In this document: one piece after another, positions 32,767 through 46,200 of the stretch
How positions within the stretch are numbered: position 1 is the first letter of the stretch
How the letters are laid out: each line of letters starts with the position of its first letter
Source of the DNA: Galaxea fascicularis
Taxonomy: Eukaryota > Cnidaria > Anthozoa > Scleractinia > Euphylliidae
DNA length: 64,000 bases
Direction of reading: 5' to 3'
NCBI GenBank assembly: GCA_948470475.1
Contig: OX419338.1
Location: forward strand, 9,347,350-9,411,349
Position numbers and translations under genes: made by a program
Notes under the pieces: model-generated
Seen by the model: the letters and a program-made list of their open reading frames with translations, nothing else
Database searches by the model: none
Told to the model about the DNA's origin: nothing

Positions 32767-33208
32767 AGAGATCAAGTTATGGACCTTGAAACATGGTTCA
32801 AAATTCAATCCATACAAATGTCTCTAGTTTTGTGACAGCGTCCCCCAAAACCATACAAACGCTGTATATTTTTTGCATTTTCTGTAACATTCCTAAAAAT
32901 TAAAATTGGCAGACATATAGGTGGTTTGCAGCCAATCTCTAGAGACACAGATAACAATGGTGAAATGTACAAATGACAAATGCTGGTACCGTCCACCAGC
33001 ATGGCGACGATGACGTAACGTGAAAACCACCTATTGATTTCACCCGAGTTATTTCCAAATAGTAGGTGGATGACGGGATTTTACAGTGGTCAGAAAACTG
33101 AATAATACTTTTAAGAGTTTATAAGGTTTTGGGGGACGCAGCCTCAAAATTAAGTAGAGACGTTTGTATGGATTTTGAGCTGTTTCAAGGCCTTCAACTT
33201 GGTCTCTG
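32767..33208. mobile_element. Non-autonomous element with long TIRs
   Basis: About 440 bp bounded by imperfect inverted arms of about 90 bp. The left arm contains CCTTGAAACA, CCATACAAATGTCTCTA and GCGTCCCCCAAAAC; the right arm has these in inverse order. Non-coding. Confidence 0.65.
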
Positions 33209-33704
33209 TTTTACGGCAACGATAATGCCACAAAACAATGGGGTTAAATGACGAAAAACAATCGTGCTGCACCTGCGGGAATCACTTAGTACCTTTCCTT
33301 GCCCTACTCTGCAAGATAACTAAGTGAACAGGCAAAATTTAAGGTTTTCACGACAACGTGAACACGCAACACTGAATCTTTCATTCCTTTTGTTTTCTTC
33401 AAGACCGTCGTACCAATCCAGTTATACGATACCAAGAGCCATAATGGGAAAAAACCTGGCCCATATTGTACAAGTGAACTTGAACGAGATAGAATAATCG
33501 CAAAATACTTGCGATACCGCAACTTATATTTTGAAGCGACGTTTTCGTTGCCGTAACCGTTGCTCAAACTCCTTAATTTGTGGTCGCAGTGGAGAATTAG
33601 TACCGCAGTAAACCAACCTTACTGTCCTCACTATTACGAAGGCAAAATCCAAATACAACCAAACCAAATAACACAACACGCTAGCAAATACAGAATGCGA
33701 TGTT

Positions 33705-33710
33705 TTTATT
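33705..33710 (-). other. Poly(A) signal, DNAJC8
   Basis: TTTATT on the plus strand reads AATAAA on the minus strand, about 205 nt after the DNAJC8 stop. Confidence 0.55.
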
Positions 33711-33914
33711 TTAGTTTGGACACGTGATTTCGAGAGTATAAAATAAACACAATATATACACAGTATTAAACAGCAGGAACTCCTGGTCAGTGGTTATTTT
33801 GTCCACCAAATGCGCGGACTGACGCATACCAAGGTAGGAACACTGTAAGACAGTTCCCAACAGTAGTGCCCTGCAGTAGATAACGTCCATCAGGCGCGTG
33901 CTGTTGTTGTTGTT

Positions 33915-36542
33915 TTAGCGTTTCTCTGGCCTTAGGGCGGGCGGTTTGAAAGCGGTACGTCCCTTTTTTTCTTTTTTCTTCTTTCCTCCTGCTTGAAAAT
34001 TCCTCCAACTATCCACACGGTTGGTTCGACTCTCCTTAAATAAGAAAATATTAACAATTATCGAGTTTGAATTACTGGGGCCACAAAAGAACATACATAA
34101 GGAGCATTAAGCTCAGGAAAGTGAAATGGTCTCTGTCGCTGGCAAGGTCATAACTTTGATGTAAGGGGCAGTGGGTAGGTGGAACGTTTAAAGTGAAAAA
34201 CTGTTGAGAAGGTTAATTAACCACTGAAAAGACATTAAAGAGGGGATACTGAGGGTTGCCGTTACTAAGCTGCCCATTTTATTTTCTGTGATACACCCTA
34301 GGCAACCAAGGTTCTGACAGCTGTGGTTTTCAAACCACGCCTAACAGACAATCCACCATTATGGTCACAAGTTAAACTGATTAACTCAATAAATTCCAGA
34401 AAGGTAACTCTGGTTGATGGTTTTATCGTATGGTTCCCACTAGTAGTAATTTTCTTCGTGGCTACGTAGAGCAGAGGAATTGAAAGAAGCCAAGCATAGA
34501 ATGTACATACTCAGCAAGCCTGCAAATAACAGTCGGTCATCAGACAAATGTCCGGTAAATTTTAGGTGTTGACCGGCGAAAGCTTAGCCTGGTTGGACAC
34601 TCTGACCGTGGATTTCTGACCAGACTGTTCTCTTGTCCGGCCAAAACTTGACCCTGGTCTGCCAAATGACCTGCTTATGGGCAACAATTATTTGCAAACT
34701 TGTACTGTATTTAACAACTCTAAAAATTAGATGCAGCAGAGCAATAATTTATGACAAAACTTCAAAGGCGCCGTGCACGTGGCTTATACAAATTAATTTG
34801 CATTTACTACCAAGTAAAATAAGTTTACGGATCCAATTTGATTAATTGTAACAAAAGATCATGCACAACACAAAACGATTTTTCCTCGTGTTTTTTATGA
34901 GATTGAAATGGAATTACACAAAAACAATCGTGATTTGGTTGGGCTGTCATTATTGGTTCGCAGCTCGCAGTTTTGAGCGCCAAGAACAGTGTCTACAGTA
35001 GAGATAGCCGAATAATTTGATTACAGCTAGAAGACTGGAAAAAAGCTTCCTGACAAAAGGAAGAGTCCGCTATCACAGGTGTTACCGCGGGCGAACTGGG
35101 GTTTGACAGGGCAGTCAAAAGTAACCAAGAGCGAACATTACGATCGGCAACTACGATGAAGATAGCCGAATACTTAGAGATTCCAAATGACCAAAACCAC
35201 ACTGGAAATGAAAGATAGTCTATTGTCGATCCGTCTTTTTTTTGTTTTTGTTTTTTTTGTTTATGAAACACTACCTTCCTAAAAGAGGATAACAGGAGTG
35301 AGAGACCCTCCTGATTTTCTTCATCTTTTGCCCACTATCAACTACTTTTCTCAAGGAGCTGTCTATTTGATAGCTTAACGACAGCTCTGATCAAGCAGTA
35401 AGTCCTGAGTTTTTCTTACGGTTTTTTACTATTTAAAGAGAACCGACCAACATAAACTGGCATTATTGCTTGATTAAGAGTAGTTATTCTTGGCAGCACA
35501 AACTTTAATCCGTTTGGTGACCCTTGGTTAGCTTGCAATATTGTTTTAAGTTTTATCATCACGAAAACACACGAAACAAATACGCGCGGAATGTTCCGGG
35601 CAGGCAGTGTTTTGTAAGTGACCAGAAAAATGGCCTGTTTATCTTTGAAACGTGAAAAGCTCATTAAACAAATGAAGCAAAAATTATCAGTCACTCCCAT
35701 GGAACCGTCACGGGTTCAGAAGTCCCCATATATCCGTAATCTGAGATTAATTTTTTGGCACTCAAATCTTATATCCTAGGCTTCGGAGACTCGAATGAAA
35801 TCAAAGTTGGGCACACTAGGCATTTGGACGGTCCATGGACTAGGCAACCAAAATTCGTTTACTGGAATCTGAAATCCTTAGCGTCGCTTGAGCATGGAAA
35901 CCGAAATCCAGTCCACCACAATTACTGACTGAACTAAACTGAATTGAACAACTGTATTTAAACAGGAAAGTCGCTTCAGGACAAATACATAACAGACCTG
36001 CTATCAGTGGGAGCCCTGAGTAAAAAATCAACGTATAAACCAAGTAAGTTAATTCACAAAGTTAAGAACCATAGCCTAAATAAAAAAATCTTTAAAGAAC
36101 AGCTAAGAAAGAGTAAAATTACTTTGACAATCTATTAAAAATGACACAACAGCTATAATAAAAAGAACGCTTTCGCGGCCTCTGCACCTCCCATTGCTGT
36201 TCCCACTCTTTCTTCTTTTTGGCTGCTTCTTCCTCAGCTATCTCTTGCTCACGTTGACGTTTTCTGCAAAAACAACACAAAGACACTTGAGACTCAAGCA
36301 TAAATTGCGTTCACAACTGCGAGGATCATTCTTCATTTCATTTCAGTTGGTTAGAGCCTTGTGGGGGGAGGGGGCGGGGAGGACGAGGACGAGGGAGGAG
36401 GGGGTCAAGGGAGCTTGCTCGCAGGCTAATATCCTTGAGTTTTCCTTCCTTTCCCTTTTGCGAGGCAAACTCACCGCTTTTCCTGGCAAAATTCAATAAT
36501 AATAATAATAATAATAATAACAACAACAACAACAACAACAAC

Positions 36543-36601
<59 letters not shown>

Positions 36602-37618
36602 GACAAATTTTGAAAATTTGAGAAGTTTGTCTCAACGCCTCGGGACCCACAAGTCAGAATTTTGATGGACTAAGCGTAGTCTACAAGTATGAAACGAATT
36701 AATCTCACAGGCAGCAGGTATATTGCAGCTGCAGCTCACCTCTGTTCGGCATCTTTCTCCTCCTGGGCTCGTCTCTTTAGCTCGTAATCAGCGAAGAGTT
36801 TAACAGTCGTGTTGTGCATTAGTTTTGACAACTATGTACAGAAGAACAGGCTTTAATAAGTAACGCATATTTAGTTTTCTTTCATTTCCCTCTTGATACA
36901 ATTGTCACTGTAAAAGAGAAATTTTCCCTGAACGTGAATCAGTGTTTGCTTTAGTCTGCATTTGTCGGGAGTCAAGTGGCGTGCGTTTCTCGAAACCCTC
37001 GAAACTTTTCGCGCCCATTTCGGGGTCTATAATTTCCTCAATTAAAAACAAAGACATTTCCAGGTATGAAGTTTTGCAACAAATTTGCCCGTTCGTACCT
37101 TGAAATCAAAGAGTAAAAGACCAGCTCTTTAGGATAAGTGGATCGCAGGTTTTGAAATGGCTTTTCGGGCCCCGAAAAGTTTACGGGACTTTCGAGAAAC
37201 GGACCCCACGCAGGTTCTTTATTTCATAGTTAAATTTGTTTTGAAAAGTGGCCTCTGTCATATATTTCAAGATATATTTTCCTGGAGTACTGTACAACAG
37301 TGTGCTAAAAGGAATCTTAAAGTTTCTAACTGTTAATTTTGTTTACCCTTTCTGAGTCTTGCTCTTCTTCTATTGTGTCTTTCCCTTCTTTCTTGGCTTG
37401 CTTTTTCTTTTCTTTGAGCTGCAAGAGTGGTATCCAGGTAAATCTGGAGTAGGGACAGCAACAATAAACATACACACCCTCCTAAAGCCTTATGAAGCAT
37501 ATAAGGCCTTAGACAGAAGATATGAGCGACACATTAAACACACCCCCTTTGTGGTTTCTTCATGGGTAAGTATTTGGGTTGGTAAGTATCTCCACTGATT
37601 CAGCAGTGTGACAGTGCC

Positions 37619-37653
<35 letters not shown>

Positions 37654-40600
37654 TGCACGCTCAGCTTCACCTATCCCTTAGCACCTTCCCCAAACTCATC
37701 TATTGGCGATGAGTTAAATTTGAACAAATTCTCTTCATCAGCCTGATTACTGGACCTTTCTGGCAGCATACTTTAAGGCAAAGTTAGATGATGATTGGTG
37801 ATTGTGTTTTACATTGCTGTTTAACACTTAAACTCTCAACATCAACATGTGGTAAATTTTCGTCTGTCTCTGTCATCATGATGAAAACCCGACTTACAGT
37901 GGCCTTGACCATTGCTTGAGCCTCTTCTAGGATCTCATGAACCTTCTTCAGCTTGTCTTCATCTTGTAGTAACTTATAGGCATCACTAACAGCTGAGGTG
38001 GAACAACAGAAAAGTAAAGAATAAGAGAAATTAAATAATGCAATGTTGCAAAGATCTGAATTAACGATCTCAGTGTATTTCAAATTTAAAATTATGACTT
38101 GACTTTTTCCACCTTGAGCAATCTAAGTTTGCCTTGGAATCACAAAGCTAGATGAATTCTTGCAATTTGATTGGCTATTCAGAGTGGCACTGAAACTTGA
38201 AAACGAGGCAAACCGATATCAGATGATAAAAGCGCAGAGCACATTTTGTTAAATTATTTTCACCGTAAAAATATCATATAAAGCCTCTGTAAAAGTTCAG
38301 AAAAAGGTTTTGTGCATTTCACTTGATTCCTACTCGCTGGCTTCTGACAGTTGTGACAGTGGATTTGATGCTGCAATATTTGCACAGAGGAAACTCAGCT
38401 TGGTTTTGCATGATTTAAGAAAAATAAATCATTGACTCGTGAATTTCATGTGAAAAACCGATATCGCACGAATGGTGAAGCCCAGGTGATTAATTGTCCT
38501 ATAACATCAAAATCTGACTGGGAAGTATTTCCCATTTTCAGAACCGCTCTAATCAGTCATAGGATAATGACAGGTAACAAATCTCAAAGTTGTTTGTTCC
38601 TTGGAGTAATGGCAATAAATAAATAAATAAATAAATAAACAAACAAACAAACAAACAACAAACATGAGAACATCATCAGCATTCTCACCTTCAAATGCTT
38701 TCTGAGCTCTGTCTCTGTCATCTAGGTTTTTGTCAGGGTGGACAAGAAATGAAAGCTGCATTTGACAGACAGGCCAAGAAAGAAGAACAAAATAACAATG
38801 GTGTAAGTTGTTATTAAGCCCTTTAACCCCTTAAGCCCCAAGATCAAAATTTCAATTCTCATTTGTTGCCTCTACACATTTCTCATAGAAGTGGTGGGGA
38901 GAAGTTATTAAAATATCAAGCAAATTCATCTTGTGTGATACTGTCCTAAATTCTCATGACCACTCTGTTTTGTAAGGCATTGAAATTACAGGGAGAATTG
39001 TGATACTAATCACTCTTGGGGTTTAGAAGTCTTCATAGCACAAACAATTCCCCTGCATGCTCAATTGGTGCTGAGTTAAATTAGTATACACCTTCCAAGA
39101 AAGTCAGATAATGTTAATTGCAGTTTCCAAACCAATATGGGTATTTTGCAAAAGAAATGCCCATGGGGCCAGGGGTGAAAAAGGTGTCTGATCATAGGCT
39201 AACAATAATGATACTCTTTTTCACATTGCCAAGAACTATTACTATTATTTTGTTTGCTTAGAAGTTCACCACATCAGCTTGAAATGTTACAACATCAGAT
39301 CAGATTAGATCTTGTCACATCTTGTCCTGGGGGAGGGAGTGTTGTTGGACGAGCCCAAACAATGGCTGCGAAGGAGACTACAGCTAACTTTACCTTTCTA
39401 TACTGCTTTGTTATCTCTTGTTCCTTGACAGAAGGGTGAAGTTGAAGAACCTGAAATAACGATACTGTCATTCTTCACACTGCAGTTTGTGAAAAAATTG
39501 AATAGCAGTGTTGTTCCAGTTGTTCTGTAGAGTGACATTCCTCAGAACTGGTATAAACACAATTTCTGTTGTCAGTAGTGGATCGATCATGAACTTTTGC
39601 ATCTGATTAAAGCAAAAAACAAATTGAGGAATGTGGCTATCAAATGTGGAAGTACTTCAGACCATGATAGGTTTAGACAAGCAAGACCGGAGGTTAAGGC
39701 AATTTTCATCCAATCAGTATTAAGTTCAAACAATGGTACTTGGGAGCCCTCCCATAGGCCATCTGTTATGCTTGCTAATGACTTAAGTGTAATCCACCTC
39801 ACAACATCAGAGGTAATAATTATTTAAGTCCTAGAAAACATTGAGGTGAACAAAGCGCCTGGCCCTGACAACATTCCTGATAGATTGCTGAAGGAAGCTG
39901 CGGCTGAAATTGCCTTTCCTATTTGTTGTTTGTTTAATCTATTGCTGCCTCTCGGCAAGTTTCCAGGTCTGTGGAAATTAGCAAACATATGTCCTGTTTA
40001 TAAAAATAAGGATCCTACATTAACCAAGAACTAACGACCAATTTCACTACTATGCATTATGTCCAAATGCCTAGAAAGATGTGTCTTCAATATTTTGCCA
40101 CAGCTCTACCACCTGTGACCAAAGCGCTAGCTAAAGGCAAGGACATTGACATTGTTTACCTGGACTTCACTAAAGCATTCGACAAGGTCCCTCACTGTGC
40201 TTTGCTGAACAAGTTATCTTGCTTCATCATATCTGGGCAGCTAATTAAGTGGTTTCAGAGCTATCTTTCTGATAGATATTCACCGAGTAGTACTACAAGG
40301 TACCTATTCTGACTGGCTACAAGTCTTCTCTGGCATTCCACAAGGCACTATACTGGGCCCCCTGCTCTTCCTTGCCCATATATAGATGACATTCCAGAAT
40401 GTATCAAACATGTCTCTAAGGTTGCCATTTTTGCCAAATATGATTCTAAGCTGTTCAAGATTATCGAAAAACCATCCAATAAGTTTCCACTACAACAAGA
40501 CCTGACACAACTCTCCAACTGGAGTGATACCTGGGAAATGTGTCTTGGCTTACCCAAATGTAATGTCTTGAACATCTCTAGAAAGAAACTGCCAACAAAA

Positions 40601-43065
40601 AGAGAATACCACCTTGATAGGACCCCACTGGCAACACTGACTTCCTACATTCTAGGGTAAACATAGCTGGCACAAAGTGGTCTGGCAGTCAGCAGAAATC
40701 CAGCGGCTACTGGTTACCATTGATAACCCTGTTTACACATTAAATTTTCTTGTCGTGTTACAACCCACTGTAGCTGATTGATTTGTTTATTCCGTTTTTT
40801 ACAATTGTACTTCAACAGTGTTATCATCAGGAGAATTTAGATGCCCATCACTATTAGGGCTTCCATTCTCTTTCATGTGAAACCTTATTCTGACTCAAGA
40901 TGGTGTCACTAATGCTTTGAGGCCACATTAACAAAAATCTTAACACTTAGAAATGAAAATTGACCTTTGTGTTTTGGCTGCAAACAACAAAGAAACAAAA
41001 TTTAGCCTTTTAAGTCCCTGTATATCAACAAGTATTTGCTCCTTGCTCTTTTCCAATACTGGTAGTTGTTTATTAACTTCATAACCTTTATGCATGAAGT
41101 GAGGAGTAATTAGTGAATGGGCACTTACCTCATAAGGATTGAGATTAAAGTAAGTAGAACCAGGCCTTGTCAGTCGTTCTATTTGCTGTGGACTAGTCAA
41201 GACAGAATCTCTCTTCTCAATTTCTTTCACCTGGAAATAAACAGGAACAAAGGGAGAGACAACATGTTGTTTCATAAGATTGTCATCTGATCATTTCTTT
41301 CTGATCCTTAAATGGTCTGATATTATGCTATGATGAATGATCAAGTGATGATCATAATTATGTGACAAAATTTCCTCCTTTTCTTTTTCCAGTCTTTAAT
41401 AACAAGGAATATTGTAAGTTATTTTGATTTTTTTTCTTTTTACTATGTATGTACTGTATCATTAATATTAATTTTAAACTATTCTGTGTAACCCAAAATA
41501 AAAAACATCTCAACCTCTATGTCTAGTATTCTGTGTGAGTTGAATAAAATTTAACTGAATTTATTGCACCATCAGTGCTGCATAGTACCTGAGAAAATCT
41601 CCATACCTCTCCGAGACATATCACAAAATTCTGAGAGGGAGGGGTTCGTGATCAATTAACCCTGAGTTTTGGAAGTAGAGAATTACACCAAGACAGTTTT
41701 ACTCACATGTTTTGCCCAATCTACTGTCTGCAATATGGACATTCCTCAAATTCTGAATTATACTGACTCTCTATTTTATACTAGCTATACTCAATTTGGA
41801 TGTCACTGAAGGAATATGGGTTCAATAGGTGCATTGAAAATTTATATGTAAAACTTTCACAGACATTGTTATGGTTTGGTTAACTTTTAGCACCCAGTGA
41901 TACAAATGCCAGCAAATATACATTTTTCAGTATGAAGTATCTCCTCAATTTTTCATCAGTTTCCTATAAACTAATATTTCAATGTTCAAAAAATGTGACA
42001 GCTTCTTTCAGTTAATTTTTTTTTACTGTAAATTAATGGAGAGATCAAAAGCTGCCAATCTAAGGATTATCAAAACCTGACAAGCTTTTTTGTTTTATGA
42101 GCTACCGTTTTGCCGTACATCACTGTTCAGAACATTTTGTGTTCTTTGTTTTATGTCATTTGGAACTGTAAAAGGCCTTTTAAAAAACACCATGACAAAG
42201 CCCAATCTGAACAAAGATTATGCTGTCTTTGGGAAAAGTGCGCCGACTATTCTATGACATAACTCTTGTGGAATGCAACTGAGGATCATGAGCACATGAC
42301 TAAGTACCAGAGGCATGTACCTGATGACCACAAGTTCTTTTCTAATGTCAATAATTGGCTCATAATGATTATAAGGTAACATATTCCAGTCACACTAACA
42401 ATGTGAACTCACCACTTGGGAACAACAGTATAGCCATTTAATTTGGCACTGCTGACACTGATAGCTATGCAACAAAAGCAGCTGAATATATTTTTTGGAG
42501 AAATTAAGTCAGCAACGTTCACTGTCTTAGATTTTATCATATTATGAACAATCATTTCCCTTTTAGTCGCTTTGGATATAGGGAATACAAGCATAGTTTT
42601 GTAGCTAGTTGAAGGAAAGCAAGCAGTTAAAAGCCTTTGAAAACTAAAACACAACGGTGATCTATGACTTGTACTACCTTTAATTCTACTAAATTTGTAT
42701 TTCTTCCAACAATTTCTTTTTAAACGTCCTCACCACCACTCTATTCCTTGTATGCTATCTTTTAACATTTGTATTTTGTATAGTTTTAGTGAAGAAATAA
42801 TGACTTGATCGCCTTATTCGCTTCAGCGTTGTTTCAATGTACATGTAACTAAAAATAATTTACTGTAATCCCCGTCCGTCTTGGTATAGTCTCAAATCCG
42901 ACAAGCATAATTCCATTTCCCACACATTAAAGTGCCAAATGGCGTAACCTAAGAACAAAAGTATTGCATTCAAGAAAGGCTGAGTATGTTAGACGTTACC
43001 TCGGACATAAACCGCGAAAATAGATCATCAACTTCATCATTTCCAGAGCTTGAAGCCGCCGCCAT
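33915..43065 (-). CDS. DNAJC8: DnaJ homolog subfamily C member 8
   Basis: Nine minus-strand exons join in phase: 43000-43065, 41129-41230, 39394-39450, 38689-38755, 37898-37992, 37347-37418, 36740-36831, 36188-36263 and 33915-34034. This gives 248 residues against 253 in human. DNAJC8 (SPF31) is a J-domain protein found with spliceosomes. It reads MAAASSSGNDEVDD, the hallmark KRDSVLTSPQQIERLTRPGS, a J domain at about 50-115 with the HPD tripeptide at 81-83, a highly charged Lys/Glu coiled-coil region to about residue 205, and the family tail RVDSWRNFQ followed by a basic end. The HPD motif is intact, so Hsp70 stimulation is expected. Intron 3 (between 39450 and 41129) has a reverse transcriptase relic, and the last intron is about 2.1 kb. 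Its first exon is only 200 bp from the QKI start. Confidence 0.96.
36494..36601. repeat. (AAT)n/(AAC)n microsatellite
   Basis: An AAT run, a short AAC run, then a longer AAT run, in DNAJC8 intron 7. The poly-Asn and poly-Leu frames here are artefacts. Confidence 0.95.
36984..37202. mobile_element. CGTTTCTCGAAA-type MITE, copy 2
   Basis: Same structure as the copy at 31018-31226, with right end TTTACGGGACTTTCGAGAAA. In DNAJC8 intron 6. Confidence 0.7.
37604..37680. repeat. Dispersed repeat, inverse copy of 11150-11205
   Basis: Shares GTGTGACAGTGCC, GGTGGTTGCCGCTC, CAGGGTTG and CATGGATACC with the complement of the copy near 11150. Confidence 0.5.
38614..38660. repeat. (AAAT)n/(AAAC)n microsatellite
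   Basis: AAAT units followed by AAAC units, about 30 bp from the splice donor of DNAJC8 exon 4. Confidence 0.9.
38823..39028. repeat. TTAACCC repeat family, copy 2
   Basis: Begins TTAACCCCTTAAGCCCC and ends CACTCTTGGGGTTT; internally CTCATTTGTTGCC and GACCACTCTG. It is inverted relative to the copy at 21426. Confidence 0.6.
39586..40640 (+). mobile_element. Degenerate non-LTR reverse transcriptase
   Basis: Blocks in order on the plus strand: LIKAKNKLRNVAIKCGSTSD, KAPGPDNIPDRLLK (39855), DIVYLDFTKAFDKVPH (about 40150), GIPQGTILGPLLF (about 40330), YIDDIPECIKH, and a broken catalytic box where FADD is replaced by FAKYD, then LTQLSNWSDTW. Stops and at least three frame changes occur. It is a dead CR1/L2/Jockey-like fragment, antisense within DNAJC8 intron 3. 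Confidence 0.88.
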
Positions 43066-43068
43066 CTT
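43058..43068 (-). promoter_or_regulatory. YY1-type motif over the DNAJC8 start codon
   Basis: On the minus strand AAGATGGCGGC matches AANATGGCGGC exactly and covers the DNAJC8 ATG. Confidence 0.5.
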
Positions 43069-43265
43069 GAATTTTGAAAGAGTACCACAAACTAAAAATA
43101 TCGCAGGCTCGGGTTGAATGTCTCGTCTCAGTTTCCTGACCGGAGCACTTTCGTAGCACATGTCGAAGTTCACAAGACCTGTTTAGGCATAGAAGAACGT
43201 ACCGCAAGCGCTTATTGCTTTTTATGTGTTTTCTTTTTACGTCCTACTAACCCATAACAGCAACA
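43066..43265. promoter_or_regulatory. Shared DNAJC8/QKI divergent promoter
   Basis: Only 200 bp separate the two start codons, and the genes read away from each other. No TATA box is evident. Both leaders and both core promoters must lie in this span or overlap the first exons, unless there are upstream non-coding exons not visible here. Confidence 0.6.
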
Positions 43266-46200
43266 ATGTCTTGTTCTGTCGCTTCTTCTGAATACCTTAA
43301 CGAACTACTGAGCGACAAAACAACGGTGTCGAAAATGCCCAAGATATTTCTTCACGCCGAACGGTTGCTGGATCAAGGTAAACGTTGTTTGTTGCTGCGA
43401 GTTAACTTCAAATTTAATATAATAATAACTGCAGTTTATCATAAATAATCGGTAAATGAACATAAATAATCCCCAACAGAGAGAAAAGTAACTTTGCGAG
43501 GTAATATCTAATTATCGTCCAAGGACGAGGTTGTTCTAATGCGAGTTAAGCTAAAACGTTTCACTAAAAAATCCGTAATCAAGAATCACGAGTGAACGTG
43601 GACAGGGAAGCTTCTATTTGTTTGCGCTACATCCGGACATCGTGTCCTCTGTTTACCGAACAGTGATCGTGTTTTAGTTAAGCCACAATGAAACACCAGG
43701 GAGTGCAAGAAACCATCTTCAGGTTTGTAGGACACAAGCTTATGACATTTTAGTTTAGTGATATTTTTTAGTTCTGTAGAAAAAAGAGCATTGAGCTAGG
43801 GAAAGAAGCGCTCTTCGCTCACTAGTGTGTTCTGGGCAGCCTCTTTATTATTTCGCTGTGGGATTATTTACAAGATCTTTTGGGGGAAAATCACTGACCA
43901 TTTTCCAAATGCATACTAGTACTCAAATGAGTCACCGGGAAATTCGGTTACAGTTATTGTCAGCGATCATGTTGTGATTTTCTGTTTCATTACCTCGCAT
44001 TTATATTTGCATTGAACAAGCGCTACATTTCTTTCGACCCGGTGGGACATTTGAATATTTTATTCTCCCTGTTTGAAAGCAGTTATCCATAACAGACTTG
44101 TGCTTTAATTGTATTGCGATGTTACTGTTCAAATCTGTAATGATATCGCATTCGTGGTGATTTCTTTCACTGCACCCAAAAACACAATTGACGCGGGAGT
44201 AACCTTCCTTGATCCTTCGTTCGTTTGACCGTAAAAGTGAATTTTCCACGATGACTACTCAAGGGTTTATCGCACCGACGGCGTTTTGTTTTTATTCTCT
44301 TTTGTCAACAAAATAAAAACATGAGCTTTTAACGTGGAAAGCCTTTTGTTGAGAAATTTCGGTGCTTGAAACGCTTGACGGTCCGTGAAATTACATGTTC
44401 CTCAGCGAAACAAAATTCGTCACGCTTGTAATTCAATCCACTTTCAATCCAATTTGTATTCAGGGTCAAATCACTGTGAAAATTTGATGTGATTGAGCAA
44501 CGAATTATTCATCAGCTTGTGTCCCACTGGAGAATTTTAGAAAAGGAACGAAACGTTGTGATAGATTGCTTCTCAAAGTCGCACTGTTTCAAAAAATCTG
44601 TTGGTTAATATGCGTGTAAGAACATTTTGGAAAGGCGATTCACTCTGAATTCACTTGGAGGTCGTGGAATGTAGGGTGTATGCAGTAATCGACTTTGCTA
44701 ATTTTGGAGATAAAGGCCAGATGCTCTTATTGATATTTTGTTCTCGGAAATGACGCGTCTCCTGCCAAACGGAGGGCACCCGAAAATAAGGCGCATGGCC
44801 GCAAATCAGTGAAAGCTTTCCAATGATATGCAATATGCAATTGCGGTTACGTGCATTAGTTTGTTGTTGGTTTCCTTTTCCTTGGTTGGGGTGTGATTTA
44901 GTGGACTTTGAAATTGAGAAGACTCTGGTCAGTTTTAAGGACGCAAGGATGTTGCTGTCATGTTGCTGACATGTTGCTGACATGTTGTCAGTCACCCTAG
45001 CTTGAAGATCCGACATTATTTTGCCTCATCAATTTGCTAAAGCATGTTCCTATCACAGGATAAACCACAAGAAATGACAACTTCTTTCTTGCCCTTATAT
45101 TTCTAGTATTTAGTAATATTTGTAGCGATTTATTGCGTTCGTAAAATTCCAAAATGATCTTGTTTTCCCTCAGTTAAGAAATTGGTAGAAATCTGCCTTT
45201 GTCCCAGTTTGAATTAAAATTTTTATTTTTCCACTTGTGTTTTAAAAAGGATTTTTTTCTTGAAAATAAATCAGTATCTCTTGATGCAATTATAAATGGA
45301 AATGAAATTTATTCCCTGACACTTTGAATAATAATTGTTTCAGCAGTTTAAATTCCCAGCTGTAGGTTAGTGAAATGAGTGAACTCTTCTTAATTATGTT
45401 CCACAAAACAATTTAAGGCAAGCTTTGAAATGAAGTACAGATTTTGTTTGGGTCTGTAAAGTTTCATTTGGGTTGTTTTGAATAGTAATTGGTAGCTAAA
45501 ATTGCTTGGTGACATTTTGTCACCTGCAAAACCTTAGACTGGTTTGAAGGGATTTGATCACTTATGGGCCAGATAGCAAGCGAATTAAAATGCAATTCAC
45601 GTGGACCCCTGGGTTGCGTGGAAGGAAAACTGCTGACCAGCATTGCCTCAAGTTCCATCTTGCCTAAATTACATTTAGCAAAATTTAATATTTATTTTGA
45701 GGAAGTCTGACATCTTGATTTTACCTACTGGTATCATTTGTCATTTGTCAGTTCTCTACCTTAAAACTAGTCCCTGGGCTAGTGGTGTCACATGGTAGCC
45801 AAGTATTGATCACCATTTAAGACCAACATTGCAATTATCAAGCTTGTATCAAATAATTTTTCTTTCATTTCTTTTTTTGCTGGATCAACTTGACTCTAAA
45901 CCAGTTGAATTTCTCTTTGTCAATACTATCTCCACAACATCTTAATAACAAGTAGTCCAGTGGCTAGTGGTTCTCATTTTATCAGCCTAAACAAAATTTC
46001 TAGTCCTGGGCTAGTGGACTACTGTTAAAGTTGAGCACTTGTATGTAGATAATCTTAAATTTTTTTGTCACGAATGGCAAGGTCATGACTATTAATAAAA
46101 CACTTGCACGTATTATGTAAATTACCTTGCCCGGGAAGAGCCAAACTTACCTTGTGAACCCTAAGAATGTCCCAGTAAGCTAACATACAGGTGATAACAA

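Larger units (their letters stand above)
30635..33704. other. Intergenic DNA between DNAJC8 and WDTC1
   Basis: No gene was found. It holds the WDTC1 promoter side (30635 onward, no TATA seen near the ATG), a paired repeat at 31018, an AATC microsatellite, a tRNA-SINE at 31817 with a second body fragment near 32545-32630, and a TIR element at 32767. An 86-codon frame at 32159-32419 is unrecognised. Confidence 0.55.

Noticed and set aside
33787..34008. 73-codon minus frame at the end of DNAJC8
   Set aside because: It is a shifted frame over the true last exon, which reads RVDSWRNFQ and stops at 33915.
36338..36665. Poly-Asn and poly-Leu frames
   Set aside because: They come from an AAT/AAC microsatellite in DNAJC8 intron 7.
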